Source: Halocaridina rubra | Lineage: Eukaryota > Arthropoda > Malacostraca > Decapoda > Atyidae | Direction: 5' to 3' | Length of the DNA stretch: 64,000 bases | NCBI GenBank assembly: GCA_037179515.1 | Contig: JAXCGZ010009476.1 | Span: 116,001 to 180,000, forward strand | Shown: one piece after another, positions 36,083 through 58,910 of the stretch | How positions within the stretch are numbered: position 1 is the stretch's first letter | Layout: each line of letters opens with the position of its first letter | The notes under the pieces: generated by a model | What the model saw: the letters and a program-made list of their open reading frames with translations, nothing else | What the model was told of the DNA's origin: nothing | The model's database searches: none | Program-made: the position numbers and the translations under genes

Positions 36083-37588
36083 CACTACAGAGGTATACAA
36101 AGAGTTGATGGAGTTAAATGCCCGTAAAGCTACAGATCCTGACGCTATATTCCCTAACATACTTAAGAAATTCGCTAAGCCAATATTGGTGGCGCTATGC
36201 ATATAATAAGCTGAAAAAAGTTAGCTGGAATCTGGGGAGATTCCAAGTTGCTGGCAGCAAGCGAACGAGGTACCTATCTTCAAAAAAGGAAAGAGGGATA
36301 CAGCTCTAAACAATTGGCCTGTTTCCTTGACCAGCATAGTTTGCAAAGTTATGGAGACACTACTAAGGAAACACATCTCTCTTCACTTGGAATCATTCAA
36401 CTTTTTGTCAGTGAGACAACATGGGATCAGAGAAGGTAGATCAACGGGAACAAATTAAGAGAATTTTATGATAAGGTAAGCCGGATCCTACAGGAAAGTT
36501 TGGCTGGACGGATTACATTTTTATAGATTTCCAGAAGGCATTTGATATGTTTCCACATGATAGATTTATTTAGAACTGAAAATAATTGCGAGAATAAGTG
36601 GAAATATCTTTGAATGGATGAAAGTTTACTTAGAAGGAAGGGAATAGAGGGTTAGAGTAAGACACTCAGTGTCTGAGTGGAGAAAGCATAGTAGTAGGGT
36701 TCCACAGGCTTCAGCTTAGGGCCAGCTTTGTTCCTTGTATACGTAAATGACTCTATCAGAGTCTGTAAATTAATTTTTCAATATGTTTGCAGATAATGCA
36801 AAAATTGTAAAGAAAGTTTAAAGACAAGAAAAATAGTAGAGAACTTTAGGAAGACCTAAATAGACTGCATGAGTGGACAGAAAAGTAACTAATGAAATTC
36901 AGTAGTTCAAAATGTAAGGTAATGAGAATGGGTACAAGTGCGAGAAGGCCCAGTCTTGGATACTCAATAGCAGTAGCAAAAATTCAAGAGACGAAAAACG
37001 ATTGAGATCTAGGAGTACACACACTGGCCGATTTGTCTCCAGAAATGCATATATATGGCATAGTAAGAGCTGCACATGCTCTCTTAGCAAATGTAAGGGT
37101 AGCCTTCAGACACATGAAGAAGGAAATATTCAGAAATATCTATGTAACTTATGTGAGGCCAAAGCTTGAATATGCAGTCCCATTTGGAATCCACACATGA
37201 ATAAGCACACAGTGAAACTGTAAAAAGCTCAAAGACATACCACGAAAATGGTGCCAGAAACACGCAATCTCAGTTATGAGGAGAGGATGAGAGACTTAGA
37301 CTTATCATCACTCGAAGCTAGAAAAATGAGGGGGGATATTGTAACGGTTTTTAACTTCTTTCATGGTAATGTCAGAGTGGATAGGGATCGACATTTTGAT
37401 ATAGCTGGGACTAGAACTAGAGGTAATAGACTGAAGCTTCACAAGAAAACTTATTTGCAAGATGTAAGGAAGTAATTTTTCGTGTAAGAGCAGTTGATGA
37501 CTGGAACTCGCTAAGCGAGGAGGTAGTAAATGCTAATTTAATCCTTAGTATTAAGAATAAGTACGATAAGTATCACAAAGTACAAAAA
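36083..37588 (+). mobile_element. Old, decayed LINE-A-like copy (copy 11)
   Basis: It begins at TEVYKELMELN directly after CA-rich sequence (36000-36082) and runs to the end of ORF2. There are many frameshifts and stops. The 3' UTR is lost just after the coding end. Similar decay in copies 10 and 11 suggests comparable age, both older than copies 1-9. Confidence 0.85.
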
Positions 37589-37659
37589 ACTCTATATATT
37601 TTCCAAAAACAACTAGTTCTTTACTTCTTAACGTTGTTTTTGGGTAATAATTATTCAAA

Positions 37660-38190
37660 AACAATTTCTTCTTCACTTATTAACGTGTATCAAAATAATT
37701 GCAGTTCCTGTGATGAATCTTAGATAGGTCAAATGGATCGTTCGCTAAGCCAAAGAATAACAGAGCATACAAGAGCAGTGGTAATATGGTGCTGAAAGTT
37801 CAGTTTTATTTGTGCATATGCGGGATACTGGTCATCATATTAACTGGAGTGAGTAGCAATACTATATAGGAGTAATTGCCAATACAGGAGAAAGATAATT
37901 GAAGCAGCCATAATAGAAAAATCAGAAACCTTAAATTTATCGTATGGACAGTGGGATTCTGACATAGTGGATGAAACAATCTTAAAAGCTCTCATTAAGA
38001 AGATTATGTCAAATGACCGACCACCTGACCTGAGGTTTGAAATTAACCCCCATCGGGGGTCCTCCTGGAATCGTAACTAGCAGCTGCCCCCATATTCTTT
38101 CACTGCACCTCTGAAGAGGACTGGAGTCCAGTCGTAACATATAATACTTCGTCTTTTTTGGGGGTTTTTATTAATGGACCTCTTCTGCTT
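37660..38190 (+). mobile_element. Penelope-like element remnant with GIY-YIG-type endonuclease
   Basis: Reading across frames, the + strand gives SCDES, IGQMDRSLSQRITEHTRAV, LFVHMRDTGHHINW and YRRKIIEAAIIEKSETLNLSYGQW. This is the end of the GIY-YIG (URI) endonuclease that terminates Penelope-like retroelements. Stops and a missing Tyr-Ile of YIG show decay. About 150 bp of likely 3' sequence follows, with an inverted CCCCCATCGGGGG motif near 38050, then (TA)n. Confidence 0.7.
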
Positions 38191-38195
<5 letters not shown>

Positions 38196-38259
<64 letters not shown>

Positions 38260-38295
38260 GTGTGTCTATGTGTGTGTATTTATATGTACACACAC
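38196..38295. repeat. (TA)n, (TG)n and CA-rich tract
   Basis: (TA)n to about 38254 is followed by TGTGTGTCTATGTGTGTG and a short ACACACACAT immediately before LINE-A copy 12. Confidence 0.9.
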
Positions 38296-40470
<2,175 letters not shown>

Positions 40471-40501
40471 TTTAGTGCTGTATATGCTAACAGTTTGTAC
40501 T

Positions 40502-44294
<3,793 letters not shown>

Positions 44295-44371
44295 GGTTGC
44301 CAGGTGCTGTGATGAGAAAAAGGACAGACATACAATAAAAATAGGACATTTATCCTACAAAAAGGACAGAC

Positions 44372-44375
<4 letters not shown>

Positions 44376-44455
<80 letters not shown>
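44376..44455. repeat. (TA)n inside the hAT element
   Basis: A TA tract between the left terminal region and the end of the transposase frame. Confidence 0.95.
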
Positions 44456-44461
<6 letters not shown>

Positions 44462-44489
44462 TATACACACAGAATATCATTATGTAATA

Positions 44490-46577
44490 CTCACTTACAA
44501 ATCAAAGGAAAGAATTTCTTCGAAGGAAATAGCTTTGCTATCGTCAGCAGCAATGGCTGGAAAGCTTGGACAAATGGAAGCTGAAGAGGATGGTTCTGGT
44601 TGTCTGGTTGAGTAGTTCCTCTACAATCCCTTTTGTACATCTCATTTGTGAACAGACTTAGCATGCGGTCTTTTACTTCTAACTTCTGGCAACACAGACC
44701 ATGAACAAACATATGTGATCTAATTCGCAGTATTAACTCCAGAGAACTTACGCTTAGCTTGTTCCATGCCTTTGTCTTTACGTTTGTCACATGAGAAAAA
44801 CACGCTCAACAACTGCTGTACTTAGTGGTATGCAGTATGTGTTAAGAACTATGGCTGCTAATTCTCTGACACATTTTTCACCTGCTGCATTCTCATAATC
44901 AAAAACATATGACCAAAACTCGACAGGATTTGTTGGGATGTCTGAACCATAAAATGTTTCTCGCCAGTCTGTTTTCATGGTTATCTGTTCATACTGATTA
45001 GCAACTTTCATTACATCAAAATTTTGTTCTTTAGCCAATTGTTCTAATGGCAGACCATGAAATCGTGGTCTAACTTGGCTCAGGCAAATCTTGGGATTGA
45101 GATATTTAATGTACAGTACTCCATTTTCATGGTAGTATTGTCAAGTCTCTTGTCGACCTGATTTATGGCTTCAAGTAGAACATCACGACGACGTCTTTGG
45201 ATTTCAAGTTTTTTTTCTAGTGAACTAGTCTGCTGCATATTAGATCGTATTCAAACTTTTCTCCAAATTTCTGATCATCTGGAGTCCAGCAGATTTTTCT
45301 GTCATGGGGATCTCTGTAAACTTTCTGTAACAGGAAGATTCTCAGATCTTCAAGTTCTTTAAATAGCTTAGATGCATCAGGATTTGATGCTTGAAATGCT
45401 GCATTCAATGACTCAAAATTCTGAATGATTAGGAGTGCAAAGGTTAGATACAGTATGTTAACTTCATCATTCATCATTTCTTTAATTAAACACACATTAT
45501 ATTTCCTGTCAACAACTGAACAAAAATATGCCTGCAACTCCTCCCATTGCTTTAAAATGATGCTTATGCATTTTCCTCTCACAAGCCATCGGGTTGTGCT
45601 TGATGCAAAAAATTTTTCAAATTGTTCACTTCCATTGTTCATTGTGGCATTTATCTTTCTAAAATCATCTTGATGTTAGGCACTCAAATGAAACTAGTGA
45701 GGAATTTCAGAAATCAGAAAACCTAGATTAGAGGGCAAAACATCGAAAGCCTTCTCACAACAAAGTGCTAAACTGTGACATGAGCATTTGACAAATTTGA
45801 TATTAGGAATGAGATTTCTAAATCTTGAAAATACAGAGTTTACTTCACCACTTACGTTATTGGCACCATCTGTGCCTAAGCCAATGCAATTTCTTATGTC
45901 GATGTTATTCTCACTTAAGAAGGTTGTAGTGGCATTGAAAAGACTTTCACCTGTTGTTGATATAACAGGTATTATGCCTAAGAACGAAGTCTGCATTCTT
46001 TCCTTCCTCTTCGAAAAGTACTTCACACACATGCACAGTAACTTAGTCACACTAGCATCTGTGGACTCATCAGTCAATAATGAGAACTTTAAGTCTTTTA
46101 GATCATCAGTAAGGTCCTCAAAGAATGCCAAGGATACAAATTTTTTCAACAGAGCCATACACTTTGTATGGTGAAGTTTTACATTTTCAAGAATACTGCC
46201 TTGCCACATTTAGCTATCAGTTCACTTGGATGATCCACAGACCTAACATTACAGTGACATGCTGCCGAAACGCTGTACTTTATCTCAAATTCTTTGAGTT
46301 CTTTTTTTGGACTTGATGGGCTTGTCTCGAAGGCGTCCGTTATCTTCTTTGATTTTGTAAAAGATTCTTGAATTTTCCTGTGTTTTGCCGTTTTCTCATG
46401 CTGTTCAAAGGCCGACTTTGGCATTTTTGACAATTTTCACTGACACCATTTGTAATAATATCCATTGCTTTGCCCAGAAAGCCACTTGAGCTCAAGTTCC
46501 CATGATTTATTATACGCTCTTCCATCGTTGTACACATTTTTCCACTTCCCCATCCTGAATATTTTGCACAGGTCACT
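44490..46577 (-). pseudogene. hAT transposase (DUF4371/ZMYM6-like), broken
   Basis: Pieces occur in order on the minus strand. A BED-like Cys/His region (CQKCQ..., FEQHEKTAKHRK) is at 46577-46350. A DUF4371-type core (LLTDESTDAS, GLGTDGANNVSG, CSCHSLALCCEKA) is at 46209-45694. The segment at 45642-45217 includes STTRWLVRGKCI. The C-terminal dimerisation region is at 45038-44491, with ELAAIVLNTYCIPLSTAVVERVF and then NVKTKAWNKLS after a frameshift. The catalytic core Asp residues of the D..D pattern are visible, but at least four frame changes or stops separate the pieces. It would have cut and pasted the 44292-49922 element. Confidence 0.87.
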
Positions 46578-46671
46578 GTATCTCTAATGTATAATAATCA
46601 GTTAATACATTAAGCACAATAACTGCGTAGGAGTAGTTGCAACCAGACTCGGCCACCAATCACGTCAGATG

Positions 46672-49438
46672 AATACTAAGGGTCGAAAGATCTGAGAGGA
46701 CTGGTGGAGGGATAGCACTGCTCATAAGTGAGAGGATTCAAGCTGAAGAGATAAACTTGGCTATAGAAAGTGAGTTCAGGGAATTTCTTGTTGCTCGCAT
46801 AAATACTGGGTCAGAGAGCATTATAATAACTGTTGTATACAACCCACCAAGGAACCAAAATAGGCTTGAAATTTATGAGGAAAGTCATATAGGTACGATT
46901 GAAGTCATAAACTCAGTTGTTAACATGGCGCGGGAGAAAAAATGTAGGATTTTGATTATGGGAGACTTTAATCATAAAGAGATAGATTGGATAAATCTTG
47001 ACCCACACAGTGGTGAGGACTCATTTGGGGCAAGATTCCTAGATTGCGTACAAGGGAATTTCCTACACCAACATGTAATGGAACCAACAAGAGCCAGGGG
47101 TGGGGATGAGCCATCACTACTTGATCTGGTGTTCACAGATAATGTGTTGGATATTGAAAATATTGAGTATGAACCACCAATTGGAAAGAGTGACCACTGT
47201 GTGTTGTTGATGGAGTATATCATTGAAGACATTCTTCCTGAGAGTAGAGGCACTGAGGACATGAGGAGGAACTATCAGAAAGGAGATTACATCAAAATGA
47301 ATGAGCTTTTTGCAGTTATTGACTGGAGAACCTTATTTTACAACAAATCTGTACAAGAAATGTATGACATCTTTTGTGAGAAATATGGGAAGATAGTAGA
47401 TTGCTGCATACCTGTCACCAAAGTAGGTGTAATTCATGCCAGAGAGAAATGGTTCGATAATGGGTGTAAAAGAGCTAAGGAGTGGAGAGACAAATGCTGG
47501 AAAAGGTATAGGAGGAGAAAAAACATAAATGCCTGGCAAACCTACAAAAGAGCAAGAAATGACTACCTAAGTAAAAGGAGAGAGGCAGAGAAAGATTATG
47601 AGAGGGACATCACCAGGAAGGCTAAAGAAAATCCCAAGCTTTTCCACAGCTTTATCAGAGGAAAACTGAAGGTAAAAGAACAGGTTTTAAGGCTAAAGAG
47701 AGCGGATGGAAGCATCACTGAGACGGACGAAGAGATCTGCAAAGAATTGAACAAGGAGTTTCAGTCAGTATTTACAGTAGAAAATACCCCACCCCCTCAG
47801 ATTGCAGTGATAGAAGCTCAAGGGCCGGTATTAGAGAACATCAACCTTACAGCCACAGAGGTATGCAAGGCGCTGATGGATTTAGATGTTCATAAAGCTA
47901 CAGGTCCTGATGACATATCCCCTCATGTGCTTAAAAAATGCGCAAACACAATATCAGTGGCACTAAGTATCATATTTAAGGAGTCATTGGAGTCGGGGGA
48001 GATTCCAAGATGCTGGAAACAAGCAAATGTGATACCTATCTTCAAAAAGGGAAGGAGGGATACGGCTCTGAACTATAGACCAGTTTCCTTGACCAGCATA
48101 GTTTGCAAACTTATGGAGAAACTACTAAGGAAACATATCTCTCTTCACTTGGAATCCTTCAACTTTTTGTCAGTGAGGCAACATGGCTTCAGAGAAGGAA
48201 GATCAACAGTAACAAACTTATTAGAATTTTATGATGAGGTAAGCCAAATCTTACAGGAAAGAGAGGGTTGGGCAGATTGCATATTCCTAGACTTCCAGAA
48301 AGCGTTTGACACTGTTCCACATGGGAGACTTATTAGGAAGCTGCAATCAATGGCTAGAATAGGTGGAAATGTCTTGGAATGGATAAAAACTTACTTAGAA
48401 GGAAGGGAACAGAGGGTTAGAGTAAGACACTCAGTGTCTGAATGGAGAAGAGTTAGTAGTGGAGTTCCACAGGGTTCAGTTTTAGGGCCACTTTTGTTCC
48501 TTGTATATGTAAATGACCTACCAGAGTCTGTAAATTCATTCATGAATATGTTTGCAGATGATGCAAAGATTGTGAAGAAAGTAAAAAACGAGAACAATGG
48601 TAGAGAACTTCAGGAGGATCTAAATAATCTGCATGAGTGGTCAGAAAAGTGGCTAATGAAATTCAATACCTCAAAATGTAAGGTAATGAGAATGGGTACA
48701 AGTGCAAGAAGGCCCAAGCTTGACTACTCGGTGGCTGGAGTACAGCTTCAAGAGACAGAAAATGAGAGAGATCTAGGAGTAAACATATTGGCAGATTTGT
48801 CTCCAGAAATACATATAAATGGCGTAGTAAGGGCAGCATATGCATTCTTATCAAGTGTAAGGGTAGCCTTCAGGCACATGGACAAGGAAATGTTCAGAAA
48901 TATTTATGTAACCTATGTGAGGCCAAAACTCGAATATGCAGCCCCCTTTTGGAATCCGCACTTGAAAAAGCACATAGCTAAGCTTGAAAAAGTTCAAAGA
49001 CATGCCACGAAACTGGTGCCAGAAATACGCAATCTCGGTTATGATGAGAGGCTGAGGGAATTAGACTTGCCATCACTCGAAGCTAGAAGAGTAAGGGGGG
49101 ATATGGTGACAGTCTTTAAATTCCTTCATGGTTATGATAGAGTGGATAGGGATCGATATTTCGATATGGCTGGCTCTAGAACTAGAGGTCATAGTTTGAA
49201 GCTTCGGAAGAAAACTTGTTTGCAGGATGTAAGGAAATACTTTTTCAGTGTAAGAGTAGTTGATAATTGGAATTCGCTAAGCGAGGAGGTAGTTAATGCT
49301 ACCTCAATCCATAGTTTTAAGGACAGGTATGATAAGTATCACTAAGTCTAAAAATGGAACCGATCAGGAGACGGGAAGATACGAGCTTTGGGCTCTTTCC
49401 CGTAAACACAATTAGGTAATCACAATTAGGTAATCACA
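46672..49438 (+). mobile_element. LINE-A copy 13, best-preserved ORF2, nested in hAT
   Basis: It starts inside the endonuclease (matching copy 5 near 25393) and ends with the standard tail ...TAGGTAATCAC. Unlike the other copies it is not next to (CA)n. The flanks are hAT sequence. No clear target duplication is visible. Confidence 0.93.
46757..49345 (+). CDS. LINE-A ORF2 protein, partial endonuclease plus full RT and C-terminal domain (intact frame)
   Basis: The frame is 862 residues without a stop. Endonuclease motifs are GDFN at 69-72, LDLVFT at 122-127 and SDH at 145-147. A basic linker spans about 160-330. RT motifs are LNYRPVSLTS near 438-447, FLDFQKAFDTV near 510-520 (motif A), SSGVPQGSVLGP near 567-578 (motif B) and FADD at 599-602 (motif C). 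The C-terminal domain runs to FKDRYDKYH. The Met listed is only the first internal Met. The copy lacks the first part of the endonuclease, so it is 5'-truncated, not full-length. No RNase H domain is seen. The preserved frame implies recent insertion into the older hAT element. Confidence 0.93.
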   Translation: MAIESEFREFLVARINTGSESIIITVVYNPPRNQNRLEIYEESHIGTIEVINSVVNMAREKKCRILIMGDFNHKEIDWINLDPHSGEDSFGARFLDCVQGNFLHQHVMEPTRARGGDEPSLLDLVFTDNVLDIENIEYEPPIGKSDHCVLLMEYIIEDILPESRGTEDMRRNYQKGDYIKMNELFAVIDWRTLFYNKSVQEMYDIFCEKYGKIVDCCIPVTKVGVIHAREKWFDNGCKRAKEWRDKCWKRYRRRKNINAWQTYKRARNDYLSKRREAEKDYERDITRKAKENPKLFHSFIRGKLKVKEQVLRLKRADGSITETDEEICKELNKEFQSVFTVENTPPPQIAVIEAQGPVLENINLTATEVCKALMDLDVHKATGPDDISPHVLKKCANTISVALSIIFKESLESGEIPRCWKQANVIPIFKKGRRDTALNYRPVSLTSIVCKLMEKLLRKHISLHLESFNFLSVRQHGFREGRSTVTNLLEFYDEVSQILQEREGWADCIFLDFQKAFDTVPHGRLIRKLQSMARIGGNVLEWIKTYLEGREQRVRVRHSVSEWRRVSSGVPQGSVLGPLLFLVYVNDLPESVNSFMNMFADDAKIVKKVKNENNGRELQEDLNNLHEWSEKWLMKFNTSKCKVMRMGTSARRPKLDYSVAGVQLQETENERDLGVNILADLSPEIHINGVVRAAYAFLSSVRVAFRHMDKEMFRNIYVTYVRPKLEYAAPFWNPHLKKHIAKLEKVQRHATKLVPEIRNLGYDERLRELDLPSLEARRVRGDMVTVFKFLHGYDRVDRDRYFDMAGSRTRGHSLKLRKKTCLQDVRKYFFSVRVVDNWNSLSEEVVNATSIHSFKDRYDKYH

Positions 49439-49569
49439 GTACTGACTCCCTCCTGGGCTAGGCGTCAGCTCAGCACATCTACAGGAATTGTTCGCGTCCA
49501 GTCCAGGTACACAGATCGTTCACCACTTGTTGGCACTGGTGGCATAATTGCAGAATTATTCTATGCTAG

Positions 49570-49798
<229 letters not shown>

Positions 49799-49919
49799 AC
49801 ATGAAGTAAAAAAAGGACGGAAAAGGACAGTTTTTGGCTGTCCTTTTTTTCTCGAGGAAAAAGAGACTGGCAGGTCTCAAAAAGGACAGATTGTCCTTAA
49901 AATGACAGCTCTGGCAACC

Positions 49920-49922
<3 letters not shown>

Positions 49923-50010
<88 letters not shown>
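49923..50010. repeat. (TA)n, right flank of the hAT element
   Basis: A TA tract starting at the hAT terminus. Confidence 0.95.
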
Positions 50011-50012
<2 letters not shown>

Positions 50013-50418
50013 CGGCTGAGCTGTAGGCTAGAAAGCGGATCACAGGTGGTGGATTGTGAATGGTATGTTGATTAGCCAGACGAATAAGCAATCCCGAACC
50101 AACAGCTGCAATATTAACAGACGGAATAGTAGAAGGGGTGACACCTTTTCACAAATAAAATGCTCCAAGTCTAAGACGACATCGTGACAAGGCGAAGATG
50201 TGCCGCCTTCAAAATAAGCACAGTCACTACTGCCTTGTAGGAAGCCTATTTAGGCAAAGGCTAGGTCTGCCACCGATAATTGCAGCGTGTAAGAGAACTG
50301 GAGCCCTCACCACGTAACATCCAAGAAATAATCATGGAAAGTCATACAGAAGCATGGCGATCCATGGCGGCCCGCGTCCGAGCGGATACGGCAGTGCGGT
50401 AAGGTAAGGTAAGGTAAG
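50011..50418. other. Unassigned unique-looking sequence between (TA)n tracts
   Basis: About 400 bp, more GC-rich than its surroundings, ending in GGTAAGGTAAGGTAAGGTAAG (four 5-bp repeats) before the next (TA)n. I recognise no coding or RNA signal. Confidence 0.4.

Positions 50419-54831
<4,413 letters not shown>

Positions 54832-54898
<67 letters not shown>
54832..54898. repeat. (TA)n between two tRNA-like repeat families
   Basis: A 67-bp TA tract. Confidence 0.95.
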
Positions 54899-54900
<2 letters not shown>

Positions 54901-55090
54901 TCAAAGTGGCTCAAGCGGCAGCGTCTGCGAATCTGAGGCTTCAGGTCGAGGGTTCGCACCCCGTCACAGTCTGAGGTTAGCAAGGGCATGCACTCAGGGT
55001 AACGATTACATCTGGCAAAACAAGTCCTTCGCAAGAAGGCAACCGTCCTAGCCCTTGCAAGAAAAGTGAGTCCGTGACGTAAAACCGGAA

Positions 55091-55093
<3 letters not shown>
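54899..55093 (+). repeat. tRNA-derived SINE, second family, copy 1
   Basis: The head has A-box-like GTGGCTCAAGCGGCAGCG. Its B box GGTTCGCACCC is altered at the core A of TTCGA. The body GTTAGCAA...GCATGCACTCAGGGTAA ends in AAAACCGGAACGA, followed by (TA)n. It is unrelated in body to the 273-bp family. Confidence 0.8.

Positions 55094-55157
<64 letters not shown>
55094..55157. repeat. (TA)n tail of SINE copy 1
   Basis: A 64-bp TA tract directly after GGAACGA. Confidence 0.92.
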
Positions 55158-55159
<2 letters not shown>

Positions 55160-55355
55160 CAGTCATCGTGGCTCAAGTGGTAACGTCCGCGACTTTGAGG
55201 CGTCAATTCAAGGGTTCGAGCCCCGTCACGGTGTGAGGTTAGCAAAGGCATGCACTCAGGGTAACGATTACATCTGCCAAAACATGTCCTTTGCAAGAAG
55301 GCAACCTTCCTATCCCTTGGAAGAAAAGGAAGTCCGTGATGTAAAACCGGAACGA
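55158..55355 (+). repeat. tRNA-derived SINE, second family, copy 2
   Basis: It has A box GTGGCTCAAGTGGTAACG and an intact B box GGTTCGAGCCC. The body is the same as copy 1, including the end AAAACCGGAACGA. A (TA)n of more than 600 bp follows. The two copies lie head to tail with (TA)n between them. Confidence 0.83.
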
Positions 55356-56011
<656 letters not shown>

Positions 56012-56019
56012 TAAACGTA

Positions 56020-56415
56020 TTAGCCGAGCGGCCAATAATGAAAGTCTAAAAACGAAAACTGGAAGTCGCGAGGACGCAGATGTTGAGATGGATGTGTGAA
56101 GTAGCAATATAAGATAAGAAATTATTACATTAAAGGGACACTTAAAGTAGTGGAAGTTTCAAAATAAGTACAAGAAAAAAGATTTGAGGAGTTTGGTCAT
56201 GTAATGAAAAGAGAAAAAGATTATACGTGTAGGAAGGCTATGGATATGGAAGTGGAGAGAAGGAGTGGAAGTGGAAAGCTGAAGGGCCAATGGAAGGCTA
56301 ATAAAGCGGGATAAGATATTAAGGGATCACGGTTCGCAAGACAATAAATAGTGGAAAGCGCTAGCAAGAAACAGCATCCCTATTTAAAATTTGGATAAAG
56401 CTGACGACAAGATGA
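56020..56415 (+). mobile_element. Decayed LINE fragment, RT C-terminal end
   Basis: Across frames it reads VQEKRFEEFGHVMKREKDYTCRKAMDMEVERRSGSGKLKGQW. This matches the GHV...R...G..G end of RTE-like or related RTs. The first ~90 bp match the patch at 35130-35222 inside LINE-A copy 10. Stops are present throughout. Confidence 0.65.
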
Positions 56416-56418
56416 GAA

Positions 56419-56419
<1 letters not shown>

Positions 56420-56504
<85 letters not shown>

Positions 56505-56590
56505 ACATAAATATATAAATGAACAGATAGATACATAGATAGATAGATACATAAATAGCTAGATGGACAGACAACAGACAGATAGATAGC
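56420..56590. repeat. (TA)n then (GATA)-like repeats
   Basis: TA tract to about 56500, then imperfect GATA, GACA and CATA repeats to about 56590. Confidence 0.93.
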
Positions 56591-58382
56591 TATTGACATG
56601 CAAATAATCATATTCTAGTAGTAAATTTGTTTGTTTCTTATACTTCATATATACTAATATGGGCAAGGTTATGCTAAGCATATCTCTCTTTCTCTCTTAT
56701 TTATTCAAAATGTTTGTGACTTGTTACCAGAGACCTATTTCAGAGAACGATTTGGTGATGCCCTGAATATGTAGTATATTACCTGAGTGATGGGCATTAC
56801 TGAAGTATCATAACACTGTTCCTTAATGGCCATTCCCTGGCTTTATAGAGCAACATGGAACATTACATCTGCTCTTCGTCTGAGTTACGGTAATTGGATG
56901 CGATTGAGACTACACAACTACAATTAACCCAAAATGATCAATTGTATACTTTTTTGTATAGTGTTTAAGAGGAAATGAGGTATTGATTTTGCTTGGCATT
57001 TTAGATCACTATGCCTAATTTTTAAAACAATTAATGGGAAATTTCTTAGGCATCTTATTTGGGTTTAAAATAATTAAAAACTTAATATCTTCGAATACAT
57101 AGAGGTAGTATGCACACTTGCTTTTGAAAATGAATGTTACCCTTCCTGTATTCTCTGTTTTATTCTACTACTAAGGTACTTTTATTGTTATAACCAATAT
57201 GCTCGATAGCAGTTAATCAGATATGTTTATTGATTTCTAAAAATCTCTATAAACATATCAAGCTTCATTAAGCAAGAGGTAATTACACTCAATACATTTT
57301 TCAAGTTCTGAATAAGAAGAATTATTTTGCATAACTAATTGTATCGATGTCTTACTGGAGATATTCAGGAACAGATGGAATAATTCAGGAAGATTTATAA
57401 GACAGAGAATCTATGCTCGTTTCCGTAAGTGACGATGGAAATGTGTAATCTGTACTCTATGCAGTTGATTAGTACATCCATATCACACTACATGCAACAC
57501 ACAATAATAAAATTTTGATGAAAATGAAACGGTGACCTCGAGCAGATCTCCTCAAAGAGTAGTATAGCTATATTACATCTCCTATTTTTTGTTTACTGAA
57601 ATTTAATCTAGATGAATTCAAGATTGCTATCTTTCAAGTTTGTGGCTGGACTTACAGCAGGATTAGCCGAGAAAAATTGATATGTGGCGACTATAAAAGC
57701 AGCTCTAGATAATCTAAGTTCCTTCGAGATGTGGAGTTACAGACTCACACCAGTAGAAATGTCTACCAGCTAATTCACATCAATACCAAAGCCTAAACAA
57801 TCCATTAGGTTAGGTTACAGAGGCAATGGGAAACGAGTTGCCAAGTCTGTATAATCAAATTCTTAAATATAGTAGAGCAGAGGATTACTCCCACTGGAAG
57901 GATGGGCATACTCTATATATAGTCAGGTACTATTAAACGAAAATTACAAAAATGTAACCTATTCACAAAGAACATTTTCAAAAATACAATTATGGAAAAA
58001 TATAGGAATTTACCATCTAAATTACTGACTACATGGTTTAATTATGACTTGATCATGGTTGGTGCTATCCTGACAAACACTTATAGAGAAAAGTACATCT
58101 TGCTTCCACTGAGAACAACACGTGTACCATAATTAATTTATTGTCTTATACTCTAACTCGAGTGACTATCTAAATTTCAGCTTCACAGAACTAATCCTGA
58201 CACTCCGTTGTCATGATGGCCTACGGACAATATGGTTTGTACAACAGTATTCCCCAAATTATTGGCGTATCCTTCACATAAGTGATTCCATCTCTTACCC
58301 GGCCATCTTTTTAGAGGAGAATGCCTGACTTGGAAGATGGTGTCGTAAGGACTTAAATCACTACATTACTATTAATACCAGA
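56591..58382. other. Unassigned AT-rich sequence
   Basis: No microsatellite field, repeat family from elsewhere in the window, or coding motif was recognised. Confidence 0.45.
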
Positions 58383-58910
58383 ATGGTGCAAGGTAAGAAT
58401 GGACAAACGGTGGTTCCTTTATCTTATTTTATTTTAGAGTACAACATATTCGACGCCTCAATGCCCCCCCCCCACCCTATGACTATCAAAATCTATGATC
58501 TATTCGTGCCCCTGGGAAAATACTTACTGAGCTCTCTGTCTGCCTCGGGGATTCTTGAAATACCCAACGGGCAGGGTGTGTCATGTAATCCAGTTCTGCC
58601 AATAGACTTCAGGTTCAAAGAGGATTCCCTCCTCTTTGGGGAGGGGCTGTTTCAGCAGGCCTATAGAACACAAGAAAATCTAAATTGCCCGCGGCTATTG
58701 GGGCATCTCTCTCCAGGGCATGTACATACATATGGGTCAAATATTTACAACCTTTGGTGGTGTTTTCGAGGACCAAGGGTCCCTTATCTTTTAGGCCTTT
58801 TGGGGTATATGGCGCCGGATATTAGTTCCATGTGTCCAGCCATAAATCTTGGTGGCACCAAGGGAAAACATGGCCTGGACCTAAAACCCAATAAAAGTGA
58901 GGGCATGTAA
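58383..58910 (+). other. Unassigned ORF, 175 codons
   Basis: This open frame lies in a locally GC-richer segment. I recognise no domain. The composition is ordinary (Leu, Gly and Pro rich) with no signal peptide or transmembrane segment. It contains a run of nine C (near 58466-58474), which could easily hide a frameshift. It may be chance, a fragment of an exon or a relic of an unknown element. Confidence 0.2.

Noticed and set aside
46672..49438. Target duplication around LINE-A copy 13 (AATCAC or GTCAG candidates)
   Set aside because: The candidates do not sit at both exact junctions, or coincide with the element's own tail sequence. None is convincing.
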